From Pseudoalteromonas xiamenensis (lineage in GTDB: Bacteria; Pseudomonadota; Gammaproteobacteria; Enterobacterales; Alteromonadaceae), in NCBI RefSeq assembly GCF_030994125.1, contig NZ_CP099917.1, forward strand, positions 1,674,001-1,738,000: a stretch of DNA of 64,000 bases. Direction: 5' to 3'. This document shows positions 17,256-28,191 of this stretch, piece by piece. The notes below the pieces were generated by a model. That model did not search any database, had not been told where the DNA came from, and was given only the letters and a program-made list of their open reading frames with translations. The stretch's first letter is position 1, and each line of letters starts with the position of its first letter. The position numbers and the translations under genes are program-made.

Positions 17256-17684
17256 TTAAATGTCAAGAACCTGAGGCTGCTGCGCAGCGTGGTTGTGAGT
17301 GCTACCTGCGTAAACTTTAAGTTTACGGAACATTTCACGACCCAAAGGACCACGTGGTAACATACCTTTAACTGCTTTTTCGATAATCATTTCAGGCTTT
17401 GCAGCTTGAAGCTTAGCGAAGTTTACAGACTTAAGGCCACCTGGGTAACCAGAGTGAGCGTAGTACATTTTGTCTTCGAATTTATTACCTGTTACAGTAA
17501 CTTTCTCAGCGTTGATAACGATGATGTAATCACCAGTATCTACGTGTGGAGTGTACTCAGCTTTATGCTTACCGCGAAGGCGACGAGCGATTTCAGTAGC
17601 AATACGACCTAAAGTTTTACCTTCAGCGTCAACTACGTACCAGTCACGTTTTACTGTTTCTGGTTTAGCAACAAACGTTTTCAT
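17256..17684 (-). CDS. rplM: 50S ribosomal protein L13
   Basis: 142 residues, the same as E. coli. Typical [25 protein letters not shown] start, [24 protein letters not shown] and [18 protein letters not shown]. Early assembly protein of the large subunit; in E. coli it also represses its own operon through the mRNA leader. Confidence 0.98.
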   Translation of the reverse strand: MKTFVAKPETVKRDWYVVDAEGKTLGRIATEIARRLRGKHKAEYTPHVDTGDYIIVINAEKVTVTGNKFEDKMYYAHSGYPGGLKSVNFAKLQAAKPEMIIEKAVKGMLPRGPLGREMFRKLKVYAGSTHNHAAQQPQVLDI

Positions 17685-17830
17685 TTATAAAAATCCAATG
17701 TTTCAATTAAAACCACAGGCAGAATTAACTGCCGCTCTACTATTGGTGCTTTAACCCCTTCGAGTTGAAGACTTTATACCCTGACGCCAGAGGCTAAACC
17801 GACGAAAGGAATAGAACGCAACGTGGCAGG
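17685..17830 (-). promoter_or_regulatory. Leader of the rplM-rpsI mRNA
   Basis: About 146 nt lie between the predicted start point and the rplM ATG, long for a non-regulated gene. A hairpin GGCAG-TTAATT-CTGCC (17733-17718) lies ~35-50 nt before the ATG. In E. coli L13 binds the leader of this operon, so feedback is likely here too, but the binding structure was not worked out. Confidence 0.45.
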
Positions 17831-17836
17831 CCGCGA

Positions 17837-17865
17837 ATTATAGCAGCAGAAAAGACACCTGACTA
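17837..17865 (-). promoter_or_regulatory. Strong promoter of rplM-rpsI
   Basis: On the minus strand TAGTCA (17865-17860), 17-bp spacer, perfect TATAAT (17842-17837), then a GC-rich discriminator TCGCGGCC typical of ribosomal-protein promoters. Confidence 0.75.
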
Positions 17866-17912
17866 GAGGCTGGTGCTTTTTTCCACATAAATTTCTCGAA
17901 GGGAATAAAAGG

Positions 17913-19001
17913 TTATGCGAGGTGTTCTCTCGCTAAATACTCTAACGATTGCATTTCCTGCAAACGGCTGATGCAACGTTTGAACTCAAAGCTCAAAGTA
18001 CCCTGTGTATACAGGCTTTCAATCGGTGCTGCAGCAGAGATAATCAGTTTGACGTGGCGCTCGTAAAATTCATCAACTAACGCAATAAAACGTCTTGCAG
18101 CATCATCATTTTGCTGGCCCATTTGTTTCACATTAGAAATCAAAACGGTGTTATATAGGCGACTAATTTCCATATAATCAACTTGGCTTCTTGCCGTTTC
18201 ACAGATTGAAGAAAAATCAAACAACACAACACCATCTGCTACTTTACGCGTTTTGATTAAACGTCCTTCAATTTCAATTGGCTCATCGAATGTGCCAGGC
18301 TCCGGCGCTAACTTATCAAAATATTCAAAGAGGTTTTTATCAGCCTGTTCATCCAATGGACTATGAAAAATCTCAGCTTGTTCTAAAGTTCGGAGCCGAT
18401 AATCTATACCGGAATCAACATTCACGACTTCGGTGTTGGCATTCACAAGCTCGATAGCGGGCAGGAATCGTGCGCGCTGAAGGCCATTACGATATAGCTC
18501 ATCTGGAATAATATTTGACGTCGCTACGAGAACAATTCCGCGTTTGAACAGCGCCTGCATTAAACCACCCAGTAACATTGCATCAGTGATGTCTTGAACG
18601 AAAAACTCATCAAAACAGATGATGTCCGTTTCCGATTTAAACTTATCCGCAACGATTTCCAGCGGATTTGTTACATCATGAAGCTGCTTTAATTCATCGT
18701 GAACTCGGTGCATAAAGCGGTGAAAATGAACTCGTAGCTTGCGCTCTGTTGGCAAACTTTCATAAAACGTATCAACTAAATAGGTCTTACCACGCCCCAC
18801 GCCCCCCCAAAAGTAAAGCCCTTTTACTTTTGGCATGCTATCTTTACCTAATAGCCGGTCCAACCACGTAGGTTTGTACTCACTTGCGGCCAACAAGTCA
18901 TCGTATAGACGTTGCAAATGCTTTACCGCATTCTCTTGAGCAGCGTCATATTGAAAATCATCGCGTTTGAGATCGTGTTGGTATTTTTGCCAAGGCGTCA
19001 T
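17913..19001 (-). CDS. zapE: Cell division protein ZapE (AFG1-like ATPase)
   Basis: 362 residues. P-loop GGVGRGKT (~65-72) and Walker B IICFDEFFVQDITDAM, followed by the AFG1-family ATSNIIPDELYRNGLQRARFLPAI. In E. coli ZapE joins the division ring late and destabilises FtsZ bundles, notably under low oxygen. Lies just upstream of rplM and is divergent from zapG, as in other gammaproteobacteria. Confidence 0.95.
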   Translation of the reverse strand: MTPWQKYQHDLKRDDFQYDAAQENAVKHLQRLYDDLLAASEYKPTWLDRLLGKDSMPKVKGLYFWGGVGRGKTYLVDTFYESLPTERKLRVHFHRFMHRVHDELKQLHDVTNPLEIVADKFKSETDIICFDEFFVQDITDAMLLGGLMQALFKRGIVLVATSNIIPDELYRNGLQRARFLPAIELVNANTEVVNVDSGIDYRLRTLEQAEIFHSPLDEQADKNLFEYFDKLAPEPGTFDEPIEIEGRLIKTRKVADGVVLFDFSSICETARSQVDYMEISRLYNTVLISNVKQMGQQNDDAARRFIALVDEFYERHVKLIISAAAPIESLYTQGTLSFEFKRCISRLQEMQSLEYLAREHLA

Positions 19002-19142
19002 AAGAAACGTATTTAAATTTGGTTGAATTGATAGCTATATCTTAACACGCATCCTGCTACAGCGTATATTAGCGCATGTGCGAATGTGGAAATTTGGTTT
19101 CTGTTTTTACAAGATTCAAACCAATAACTTAGGAGTATTTAA

Positions 19143-19595
19143 ATGAACACAATTGCTTGGATTGGTTTAGTTGTTATTGTTGCCGCAGCGGCTTTCTCGC
19201 TTGGCGCAATGTTTACCAAGAAAAAGTTTAAACAGGATGAGCTCGAGCAACAAGCGAACGAAGCAAAAGCAGAGCTAGAACAGTTTCGTCAGGATGTTAC
19301 GGATCATTTAGATAACACGCGCAAGCTGGTGTCGCGCATGCAAGACAACTACACTCAGTTGTTAAATCAAGTAGAAGAAACAAACCAACTTCTGCTGTCT
19401 GACAAGCAAGTCGTCAGCAGCGATCCATTCTTTTCAAAAGAAACAACGGAACAACTGCAAGCTTCCCTTAAAAAACGTCCAGAACGTCGTAGTGATCGCT
19501 CAAATGCCACTTCCCAGCCAACCGACTTCGTAGAGGGCAAATCAGGTATTTTTTCAGGAAATAGTTCAGAAAATGAGCAAATAAAAATTTCTTGA
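19143..19595 (+). CDS. zapG: Z-ring associated protein ZapG (YhcB, DUF1043)
   Basis: 150 residues: one N-terminal membrane helix (TIAWIGLVVIVAAAAFSLGAMF), then a long coiled coil (~25-95) and a polar, low-complexity tail. The family links cell division, elongation and envelope synthesis in E. coli. AGGAG precedes the start. The neighbour zapE is transcribed the other way. Confidence 0.92.
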   Translation: MNTIAWIGLVVIVAAAAFSLGAMFTKKKFKQDELEQQANEAKAELEQFRQDVTDHLDNTRKLVSRMQDNYTQLLNQVEETNQLLLSDKQVVSSDPFFSKETTEQLQASLKKRPERRSDRSNATSQPTDFVEGKSGIFSGNSSENEQIKIS

Positions 19596-19624
19596 TGAAC
19601 TTTTTTTGACCCCATAGTCTTTAG

Positions 19625-19669
19625 GGATAGTGAACGTCTTAAATCATTTGTGCGACACACTATCCTTTT
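19625..19669 (+). terminator. Probable terminator after zapG
   Basis: GGATAGTG (19625-19632) and CACTATCC (19658-19665) form an 8-bp stem followed by TTTT. The 25-nt loop is unusually long, so efficiency is uncertain. Confidence 0.5.
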
Positions 19670-19784
19670 AACATTTTGATATCAAAATACTTAATGTTTA
19701 ACCTAAACAAATTTTGAACGCAAAATGTTGGTTAATGTGTCCGCTTTAATAACGATTAATCTCTATTTGGAGCAGATCAAGACT

Positions 19785-21137
19785 ATGAAAATGAAATTAT
19801 CTGTACTTTCGGCAGCACTTCTCTCCGCAACAATGCTGCTAGGCCCAGTTTACGCAGAAGCGAAATTACCTATCGCGGTAGACGGACAAAATCTTCCTAC
19901 GCTTGCGCCGATGCTTGAACGCGTCACGCCAGGTGTCGTCAGCATCCAAGTCTCTGGGGCGAAAGAAGTGCGCCGTCGTGTTGACCCGTTCGATTTCTTT
20001 TTTGGTAATCCACAACCACGAAGCCAAAAGCGACCGTTCAGTGGCTTAGGCTCAGGTGTGATCATTGATTCGGGCGAAGGTTATATCGTGACAAATAATC
20101 ACGTCATTGAAGACGCAGAGAAAATTGTGGTGACTTTACAAGATGGACGCGAATTCGAGGCTAAATTAGTTGGTACGGACAAAGAGGCTGACATTGCGTT
20201 ACTTGAAATTGATGCCGAAGACCTTACCGAAATCAAATTAGCCAACTCAGACAAACTGCGTGTCGGTGATTTCTCCGTTGCGATTGGTAACCCATTCGGC
20301 CTGAGTCACACCGTAACATCTGGAATTATCAGTGCACTTGGCCGCAGTGGTCTTAATATCGAAGGCTACGAAGACTTTATTCAAACAGATGCCGCAATAA
20401 ACCAAGGAAATTCTGGTGGTGCATTAGTGAATCTCAATGGTGAGTTAATTGGAATTAACACTGCGATTCTAGGCGCATCAGGTGGCAACGTAGGCATCGG
20501 TTTCGCCATTCCATCCAACATGATGAAAAACTTAGTGGATCAGATCATTGAATATGGTCAAGTTCGCCGCGGTTCCTTAGGTCTTGCTGGCCGTACGCTC
20601 GATGCCGGTCTTGCTAAAGCACAAGGTATTGAAGTGAAGCAAGGTGCCTATGTCATGCAAGTCATGCCGGAAGGTGCGGCAAATGAAGCCGGGATCAAAG
20701 CCGGCGATGTAATCGTAAGTTTAAATGGTGATCCCATTGCGAGTTTCGAAGAATTACGAGGAAAAGTAGCAACGCATGGTGAAGGCAAAACGCTGAAAAT
20801 GGGCATCCACCGTGATGGTAAGACAAAAGAAATCGACGTCACTTTGAAAGGCCAAAGCGAGAAGACGGCTGATGCACAACGAATTCACCCAGCGCTTCAA
20901 GGCGCAACTCTAGAAAGTGGTGAACGCGATGGTAACCAAGGCATTGTCGTTACCGCGGTCGAAGCTCGTTCAAATGCAGCCCGTGTTGGTTTGGAAGAAG
21001 GTGACGTTATCATGCAAGTCAACCGTCAACGCGTCACATCGGTGCGTGAAATGAGCAGCATTATTGATGATATCAAAGGCAACGTGGTACTTGGGATTAA
21101 ACGTGGTAGAGATTCTGTCTTCTTATTAATTCAGTAA
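19785..21137 (+). CDS. degQ: Periplasmic serine endoprotease DegQ/DegP (HtrA, Do family)
   Basis: 450 residues from ATG 19785, chosen because it begins a clean signal peptide (KLSVLSAALLSATMLLG, cleavage near VYA-EAK); an earlier in-frame start adds 20 residues without reason. Trypsin-like domain with triad His in NNHVIE, Asp in DIALLEID and Ser in GNSGGALVN, then two PDZ domains. Degrades or refolds damaged periplasmic proteins. Paired with degS downstream, the usual degQ-degS arrangement; distinguishing DegQ from DegP by sequence alone is not certain. Confidence 0.93.
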   Translation: MKMKLSVLSAALLSATMLLGPVYAEAKLPIAVDGQNLPTLAPMLERVTPGVVSIQVSGAKEVRRRVDPFDFFFGNPQPRSQKRPFSGLGSGVIIDSGEGYIVTNNHVIEDAEKIVVTLQDGREFEAKLVGTDKEADIALLEIDAEDLTEIKLANSDKLRVGDFSVAIGNPFGLSHTVTSGIISALGRSGLNIEGYEDFIQTDAAINQGNSGGALVNLNGELIGINTAILGASGGNVGIGFAIPSNMMKNLVDQIIEYGQVRRGSLGLAGRTLDAGLAKAQGIEVKQGAYVMQVMPEGAANEAGIKAGDVIVSLNGDPIASFEELRGKVATHGEGKTLKMGIHRDGKTKEIDVTLKGQSEKTADAQRIHPALQGATLESGERDGNQGIVVTAVEARSNAARVGLEEGDVIMQVNRQRVTSVREMSSIIDDIKGNVVLGIKRGRDSVFLLIQ

Positions 21138-21152
21138 GAAAAACACGAGAAA

Positions 21153-21186
21153 AACACAGTGGTACTTGCCGCTGTGTTTTTTTTTG
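21153..21186 (+). terminator. Terminator after degQ
   Basis: AACACAGTGG and CCGCTGTGTT form a 10-bp stem (one G-U pair) with a 6-nt loop, followed by a run of about eight T. It makes degS transcription independent of degQ. Confidence 0.88.
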
Positions 21187-21229
21187 TGCCATCATAAACC
21201 CTCGACAACTATAAAAATGATTTTGATAC

Positions 21230-22312
21230 GTGCTTAAATTCTTAAAGTTTCTTGTACCCCCGTTGTTTTTCGGACTTGCGATTGCATTTATCATTATTTT
21301 AGCGGTCCCTGAAATGCGTTCGAGCATTTTGCCCAACCTGTCTATCGCAGCGAAAATCAAAGCCAGTCATATGAGTTTTGCTGATGGGGTGAAAAAAGCG
21401 GCTCCTGCTGTTGTGACAATTTTCTCAGAAGGGGATGTCACCGAGCCTCGCTATAAAAGACAGAACAAGGTTCAAGAATTAGGTTCTGGCGTTATTATGA
21501 CCTCTGATGGTTATATTCTAACCAATTATCACGTAGTGAATAATGCAGACCAAATCGTGGTTATTTTAACGGATGGGCGTACCTTTACAGATGCACAGCT
21601 CATTGGATTCGATCCTATCACTGATCTTGCGCTATTAAAGATAGACGCGAAACATTTACCCGTAATCCCTAAAGACGACGATTTTACTCCTGAAGTAGGC
21701 GATGTCGTATTAGCAATTGGTAACCCACTTAACATCGGGCAAACAATCACACAAGGCATTGTTTCAGCCACAGGAAAGCAAACTCTTACTGATAGTCCTT
21801 ATAACAGCTTGTTGCAAATGGACGCTGCTGTAAACATGGGGAATTCGGGGGGTGCCTTAGTTAACTCAAATGGCATTTTAGTCGGTATTACCTCAGCGCA
21901 GTTTAGAGCTAGGTATAATATTGATATTCAAGGTATTTCTTTTGCTGTACCTTACGCGCTCGCGAAAGAAGTTATGGCAAAACTAATTAAAGATGGTAGG
22001 GTGATCCGTGGCTACTTGGGCTTTACAGGAAAGCCTGTCGATCAGTATGGCATTGAGATAACCGACCGCTACACGCCTGTATTTGGCATTCTGATCAACA
22101 ACCTAGATCCACTGGGACCAGCTTGGCAAGCGGGTATGAAAGACAACGACATTATTGTGAAGATGGCGGGAAAATCCGTGACAACTCCTCAAGATGCACT
22201 TCACCTGATAGGAAATACACGCCCGGGCACAAAATTGAAGTTCGAAATTTATCGTGATGGTGCGTATCAAGAAGTCGAAGTGGAAGTCGCGGAGCTTGAA
22301 ACTCGCATTTAA
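21230..22312 (+). CDS. degS: Envelope-stress sensor protease DegS
   Basis: 360 residues from GTG 21230; an in-frame stop two codons upstream leaves no earlier start. N-terminal membrane anchor (FLVPPLFFGLAIAFIIILAV), protease domain with triad His in TNYHVVN, Asp in DLALLKID and Ser in GNSGGALVN, and one PDZ domain. DegS senses unfolded porin C-termini and makes the first cut in RseA, releasing sigma E. No clear Shine-Dalgarno is visible. Confidence 0.94.
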   Translation: MLKFLKFLVPPLFFGLAIAFIIILAVPEMRSSILPNLSIAAKIKASHMSFADGVKKAAPAVVTIFSEGDVTEPRYKRQNKVQELGSGVIMTSDGYILTNYHVVNNADQIVVILTDGRTFTDAQLIGFDPITDLALLKIDAKHLPVIPKDDDFTPEVGDVVLAIGNPLNIGQTITQGIVSATGKQTLTDSPYNSLLQMDAAVNMGNSGGALVNSNGILVGITSAQFRARYNIDIQGISFAVPYALAKEVMAKLIKDGRVIRGYLGFTGKPVDQYGIEITDRYTPVFGILINNLDPLGPAWQAGMKDNDIIVKMAGKSVTTPQDALHLIGNTRPGTKLKFEIYRDGAYQEVEVEVAELETRI

Positions 22313-22314
22313 AT

Positions 22315-22342
22315 AAAAACGCGGACTGGTTTCCGCGTTTTT
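22315..22342. terminator. Bidirectional terminator between degS and murA
   Basis: AAAAACGCGGA and TCCGCGTTTTT form an 11-bp stem with a 6-nt loop between convergent genes. Confidence 0.88.
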
Positions 22343-22364
22343 ATGTTTTCAGCTAAGACAATGA

Positions 22365-23898
<1,534 letters not shown>

Positions 23899-23902
<4 letters not shown>

Positions 23903-24192
23903 TCAAATAGATTGCTAACCTGACCCAATTCCATCAAATTAAGTAACTGGTCAGGTTTATTGATTAGCTCGAGACGACAGTCTCGCTTCTTTAATTCACT
24001 CAATGTGTGAATTAACCAAGCTAATCCCGCTGTGTCAACCCTAGACACCTCAGAAAGGTCTAATTTAAGTGTTGTTTGGACATTTTGTAGCAGTTGGTTA
24101 AGAAGCCGTTCATTCCCGAGGCTATTTCGAGTCATCTCGCCAACCAACTGCCAATGGCCTTCATTCATTGATTTGAGCTGCAGCTCATTCAT
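23899..24192 (-). CDS. mlaB: Lipid-transport STAS protein MlaB
   Basis: 97 residues from ATG 24192, which overlaps the mlaC stop; an earlier in-frame ATG would overlap mlaC by ~100 nt and is not needed. STAS fold with the [18 protein letters not shown] stretch containing the key Asp/Thr. Binds and stabilises the ATPase MlaF in the MlaFEDB complex. Confidence 0.9.
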
Positions 24193-24859
24193 CGCTGTTC
24201 TTACCTCGAAACTGAACTGGTAATTTACTTTTCTTGTCAAGAAGCTCAATAACGTACTCAATTCCCTGTTGACGTAAAATGCCATGGAGCTCTGTTTGCT
24301 TCGCGTCTAACAAGCTAATACCTTCCGCTATCATGTCGTACGCTCGCCACTCATTGTCTTTGTCTCGGCGCACTTTGAAATCAATGCTTATGTCGGGTTT
24401 GCCTGATTCCACAATACGTGTACGTACAATCGCAATGTCGTCGCCAGCAAAATCGCGATCTTGAGAAAACTCGACTTTTTGATTTGTGTATTGAGTAAAT
24501 ACTCCAGCGTAGGTCGCAACAAGGTAATGCTTGAACACTTCAATGAACGTTTTGATGTTTTCAACCGCTCGCTTTTTCTCTTCAGGATCCTCAATCGCGC
24601 GCACTTTTTGAATGTAGCTACCCAACACACGATACGCCGCGTATTTGTAATCAATATAAGGTAGAAGTTCTTCTTCAACAATAACGCGAAGGTGCTCTTT
24701 GTTTTTCACAATAATTGGTTGCTCAGCAGTCACTCGTTTAAATGTGTTGTCTGCAACTTCTTGAACCATTTTAAATGGATCTTTTGTGTCTACTTCAGCA
24801 TGTGCAGTAGAAAACAGACACACTGAAACAAACAGCATTGTTAAAATTCGTTTCAACAT
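24185..24859 (-). CDS. mlaC: Periplasmic phospholipid shuttle MlaC
   Basis: 224 residues: signal peptide (TMLFVSVCLFSTAHA) then the MlaC/Tol-Ttg2 domain (VEEELLPYIDYKYAAYRVLGSYIQK, FKHYLVATYAGVFTQYTNQ, SIDFKVRRD). Carries phospholipid between the outer-membrane MlaA complex and the inner-membrane MlaFEDB complex. Confidence 0.95.
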   Translation of the reverse strand: MLKRILTMLFVSVCLFSTAHAEVDTKDPFKMVQEVADNTFKRVTAEQPIIVKNKEHLRVIVEEELLPYIDYKYAAYRVLGSYIQKVRAIEDPEEKKRAVENIKTFIEVFKHYLVATYAGVFTQYTNQKVEFSQDRDFAGDDIAIVRTRIVESGKPDISIDFKVRRDKDNEWRAYDMIAEGISLLDAKQTELHGILRQQGIEYVIELLDKKSKLPVQFRGKNSDE

Positions 24860-25404
24860 GGGTTATTCACCCCCTGATTAAATAGGAATTGACCTATCAA
24901 CTCTTCTAATACTAACGCAGACTTAGTATCTGTAACACGATCGCCATTTTTAAGCGCCTTGCTTTCAACACCAAACAGCGAATCAAGATCGTCCGATTCT
25001 TGCTTTACTTCGTTTCCTAAACAAGCTTGTTGGGACGAATTAGATGCAATCACAGGCGACAACCCTAGATATTGCTCGCCCAGGATACCTGACGTTAAGA
25101 TTGATACATTGGTTGTGTCAGCAAACTTACATTCGTACTGTTTATCGATAGCCATGTTTACAACAGGCACGAATTCAACCGGATCTACGTAGATCCCATC
25201 AACTCGACCAATCACAACACCACCTACTTTGATTGGCGCACGCACTTTCAAAGAGCCGATGTTGTCAAACTTCGCGTGTAGGCCGAAAGTTTCGTTGCTA
25301 CCGCCAATCCCTGCATTTGCTACTTTTAATGCCAGCATCGTAAATGCAGCAATCCCTAAGAAAACAAACACACCAACTAAAATTTCAATTTTCCGTGAAT
25401 TCAT
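24853..25404 (-). CDS. mlaD: Inner-membrane MCE protein MlaD
   Basis: 183 residues: one N-terminal membrane helix (EILVGVFVFLGIAAFTMLALKVA) and a single MCE domain with GLHAKFDNIGSLKVRAPIKVGGVVIGRV and LTSGILGEQYLGL. Forms the hexameric ring that guides lipid to MlaC. 12 nt after mlaE; overlaps mlaC by 7 nt. Confidence 0.95.
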   Translation of the reverse strand: MNSRKIEILVGVFVFLGIAAFTMLALKVANAGIGGSNETFGLHAKFDNIGSLKVRAPIKVGGVVIGRVDGIYVDPVEFVPVVNMAIDKQYECKFADTTNVSILTSGILGEQYLGLSPVIASNSSQQACLGNEVKQESDDLDSLFGVESKALKNGDRVTDTKSALVLEELIGQFLFNQGVNNPC

Positions 25405-25416
25405 ATCTCAACCTAA

Positions 25417-26196
25417 TTAGTTCGAAAACATCACTGCGGTTAATACAAAGTCTAAACCGAGTACTGCAAGTGATGAATGCACAACGGTTTCCGTTGTTGC
25501 TTTACTGATCCCTTCAGACGTTGGGATACAATCATGTCCTTTATAAAGTGCTATCCAAGTCACGACCAAAGCAAATACAAAACTCTTAATAAGACCGTTT
25601 AAAATGTCTTTTTCTAACGACACTTGCGCTTGCATAATTGACCAAAAACTACCTGTATCAATACCTAGCCAATCTACCCCAACCAAATGCGCACCTAGGA
25701 TTGCCACGGCTGAAAAGATAAGCGCGAGTAACGGCATACTGATAAAACCAGCCCAAAAGCGAGGAGCGATAACGCGTTTCAAGGGATCAACGGCCATCAT
25801 CTCTAAACTTGAGAGTTGCTCAGTCGCTTTCATCAAGCCTATCTCGGCTGTCAATGCACTGCCTGCTCGTCCGGCAAACAACAAAGCGGTCACAACAGGC
25901 CCTAATTCTCGCAGCAAACTAAGCGCAACTAAAGGACCTAGACTGTCTTCCGCACCATAATCAACGAGTACGGTGTAACCTTGTAGCGCCAGGACCATAC
26001 CAATAAAGAGGCCTGACACCATGATAATTAACAATGATTGGTGGCCAACCATGTAAAGTTGACGAACCAGCAACGGCGTCCCTTTGCGAACATTCGGCAC
26101 ATTAAAAAGCGCGCCAAGTAGCATTTGAGTTGCACGTCCGATTGCAGCAAAGCGCTCTAACGTTTTTTGGCCTAACGCTTGAAACAATGAAATCAT
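25417..26196 (-). CDS. mlaE: Lipid ABC transporter permease MlaE
   Basis: 259 residues, about five to six membrane helices, with the family core [57 protein letters not shown] written here as its start and end motifs (LLRELGPVV and VIAPRFWAG). Membrane subunit of the MlaFEDB system. Its ATG overlaps the mlaF stop (ATGA). Confidence 0.95.
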   Translation of the reverse strand: MISLFQALGQKTLERFAAIGRATQMLLGALFNVPNVRKGTPLLVRQLYMVGHQSLLIIMVSGLFIGMVLALQGYTVLVDYGAEDSLGPLVALSLLRELGPVVTALLFAGRAGSALTAEIGLMKATEQLSSLEMMAVDPLKRVIAPRFWAGFISMPLLALIFSAVAILGAHLVGVDWLGIDTGSFWSIMQAQVSLEKDILNGLIKSFVFALVVTWIALYKGHDCIPTSEGISKATTETVVHSSLAVLGLDFVLTAVMFSN

Positions 26197-27011
26197 CTTG
26201 CGCTCCCGGACAGCAATTCATCTTCGTAAGGCTCAGCACGGAAGTGAAATGGTACAGGACCATCTGCAAGACCTTGCAAAAACTGTTGCACTAGCGGTGA
26301 TTCATGCTTCAACATCTCTTCAGGTGTTCCCTCTCCAATAACGCCTTGTTCCGCAATAATCACAATGTGATCGGCTATACTCATCACTTCGGTTACATCG
26401 TGCGTAACGATTAATGAAGAAAGTCCTAACACTTCGTTAAGTGATTTGATTAAACGAACTAACACGCCCATCGAAATAGGATCTTGGCCGGCAAAGGGCT
26501 CATCGTACATAATAAGTTCAGGGTCAAGCGCGATAGCACGTGCTAAAGCCGCCCTTCTCGCCATACCACCAGAAAGTTCTGCGGGCATTAACGATTGTGC
26601 ACCGCGCAAACCCACAGCTTGTAATTTCATAAGCACGATTAATCGGATAAGCGATTCGCTAAGTTGAGTGTGTTCACGTAAAGGAAACGCGACATTGTCG
26701 AAAACCGACATATCTGTAAACAACGCGCCACTTTGGAAAAGCATACTCATCTTAGTACGAGTTTGGTACAGCTCAGAGCGAGACATTGCTGGGATGCTGT
26801 TCCCTTCGAAGAGAATGTCACCGTTGTCCGGTTTCAATTGCCCGCCGATTAACCGCAACATCGTCGTTTTACCTATTCCACTCGGGCCCATAATCGCTGT
26901 TATTTTGCCTTTTGGAACAGTGAAGCTCATATTTTCGTAAATCGTCCGATCACCGCGCGAAAAAGTAAGTCCCTTGACTTCGACTATAGCTTTAGACAAC
27001 TCGCGCTCCAT
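26193..27011 (-). CDS. mlaF: Lipid ABC transporter ATP-binding protein MlaF
   Basis: 272 residues. Walker [10 protein letters not shown], signature [14 protein letters not shown] and Walker [14 protein letters not shown] are all intact. Energises phospholipid movement between membranes and keeps the outer membrane asymmetric. First gene of mlaFEDCB-ibaG-murA; divergent from yrbG across 209 nt that contains no other gene. Confidence 0.96.
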   Translation of the reverse strand: MERELSKAIVEVKGLTFSRGDRTIYENMSFTVPKGKITAIMGPSGIGKTTMLRLIGGQLKPDNGDILFEGNSIPAMSRSELYQTRTKMSMLFQSGALFTDMSVFDNVAFPLREHTQLSESLIRLIVLMKLQAVGLRGAQSLMPAELSGGMARRAALARAIALDPELIMYDEPFAGQDPISMGVLVRLIKSLNEVLGLSSLIVTHDVTEVMSIADHIVIIAEQGVIGEGTPEEMLKHESPLVQQFLQGLADGPVPFHFRAEPYEDELLSGSAR

Positions 27012-27220
27012 GTGTGATTCCTCAATATTCGCCCATCATACGTTTTTTAAATTATGTTGGGAAAAGAGAATTCGTAAAATTTTGTAATCTTGAATAATCG
27101 TTCAATTATACGATAGACCCCTGTTTAAATGCAAACTAGCACATCGCAATTGCTTATACATTTACGCGCTAATTTGTTACTATTTATTGCATTACCAATA
27201 GCTGTAGTTACCCACAATCT

Positions 27221-28177
27221 ATGCTGACTTCTTTTGCAATCCTATTTCTAGGTCTTGCCGCACTTGTTTGGAGTGCTGATCGATTCGTCTTTGGTGCCGC
27301 AGCACTTGCCAAAAATTTTGGTGTTCCTTCTTTGATCATTGGCCTGACTATTGTTGCGATGGGTTCATCAGCTCCTGAAATGATGGTAGCAGCTCAAGCT
27401 GCACTTGCTGGAAAAACAGATACAGCAGTCGGAAACGTGGTCGGTTCGAATATCACTAACGTTCTTTTAGTCCTCGGTGCTACGGCCTTAATTCGCCCTT
27501 TGGCGGTCAGCTCTGGCATTCTGAGACGTGAAATGCCAATTCTAATCATTGTTTCGCTCAGTGCTTGGTACATTTTCCATGATAATTATTTCAGCTTTCA
27601 CGAAGCGGTCGTGCTTATGATAGGCTTTGTGATGTTTATCTTCGGTCTCATTTACATCACGAAAAACAACACCGACAACGAAGACCCTCTGGTAAGCGAA
27701 ACGTGTGACGAAATTCCGGAGGGGGTCAAAACCTCTAAAGCGGTATTCTGGCTGATTATTGGTATGATTATGTTGCCGGTAAGTTCTGGATACTTAGTCG
27801 ATGCGGCTGTGGATATTGCCAAATACTTTGGCATGAGCGATTTACTTATAGGGTTAACAATAATTGCGATTGGCACGAGTTTGCCAGAACTTGCAGCCTC
27901 CATCGCTGGTGCAATGAAAAATGAAGACGACCTCGCGCTTGGTAATATTATTGGTTCCAATATTTTTAATATTCTCGCCGTCCTCTCTATTGGTGGTTTG
28001 ATTCACCCTGCAACCATTGATAGCGCAGTATCCAGCAGAGATATTTACGTCATGCTCGCAGCTGCATTGATTTTAGTCGTAATGAGCCTAAATATAAAAG
28101 GCATGCGACGTATAAACCGTTTAGAAGGCGGTGTATTGGTTGTTGCGTTTTTCGCATATCTTTATTTTATTATTTAG
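27221..28177 (+). CDS. yrbG: Calcium/sodium:cation antiporter YrbG family
   Basis: 318 residues, ten hydrophobic segments in two inverted halves. Each half has the exchanger alpha-repeat: MGSSAPEMMVAAQAAL with VGSNITNVLLVLG, and IGTSLPELAASIAGAM with IGSNIFNILAVLS. Predicted inner-membrane Ca2+/Na+(H+) exchanger. First gene of the yrbG-kds-lpt-rpoN run, as in E. coli. Confidence 0.94.
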   Translation: MLTSFAILFLGLAALVWSADRFVFGAAALAKNFGVPSLIIGLTIVAMGSSAPEMMVAAQAALAGKTDTAVGNVVGSNITNVLLVLGATALIRPLAVSSGILRREMPILIIVSLSAWYIFHDNYFSFHEAVVLMIGFVMFIFGLIYITKNNTDNEDPLVSETCDEIPEGVKTSKAVFWLIIGMIMLPVSSGYLVDAAVDIAKYFGMSDLLIGLTIIAIGTSLPELAASIAGAMKNEDDLALGNIIGSNIFNILAVLSIGGLIHPATIDSAVSSRDIYVMLAAALILVVMSLNIKGMRRINRLEGGVLVVAFFAYLYFII

Positions 28178-28191
28178 TTTTTGGGTAAGGC

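Noticed and set aside
19596..19784. Sigma E promoter before degQ
   Set aside because: No GGAACTT with a proper TCTRA-type -10 at 15-19 bp was found; only a weak GTGAACG match, so not annotated.
24388..24681. 97-codon ORF inside mlaC on the same strand, other frame
   Set aside because: Overlaps a well-recognised gene with no independent signal.
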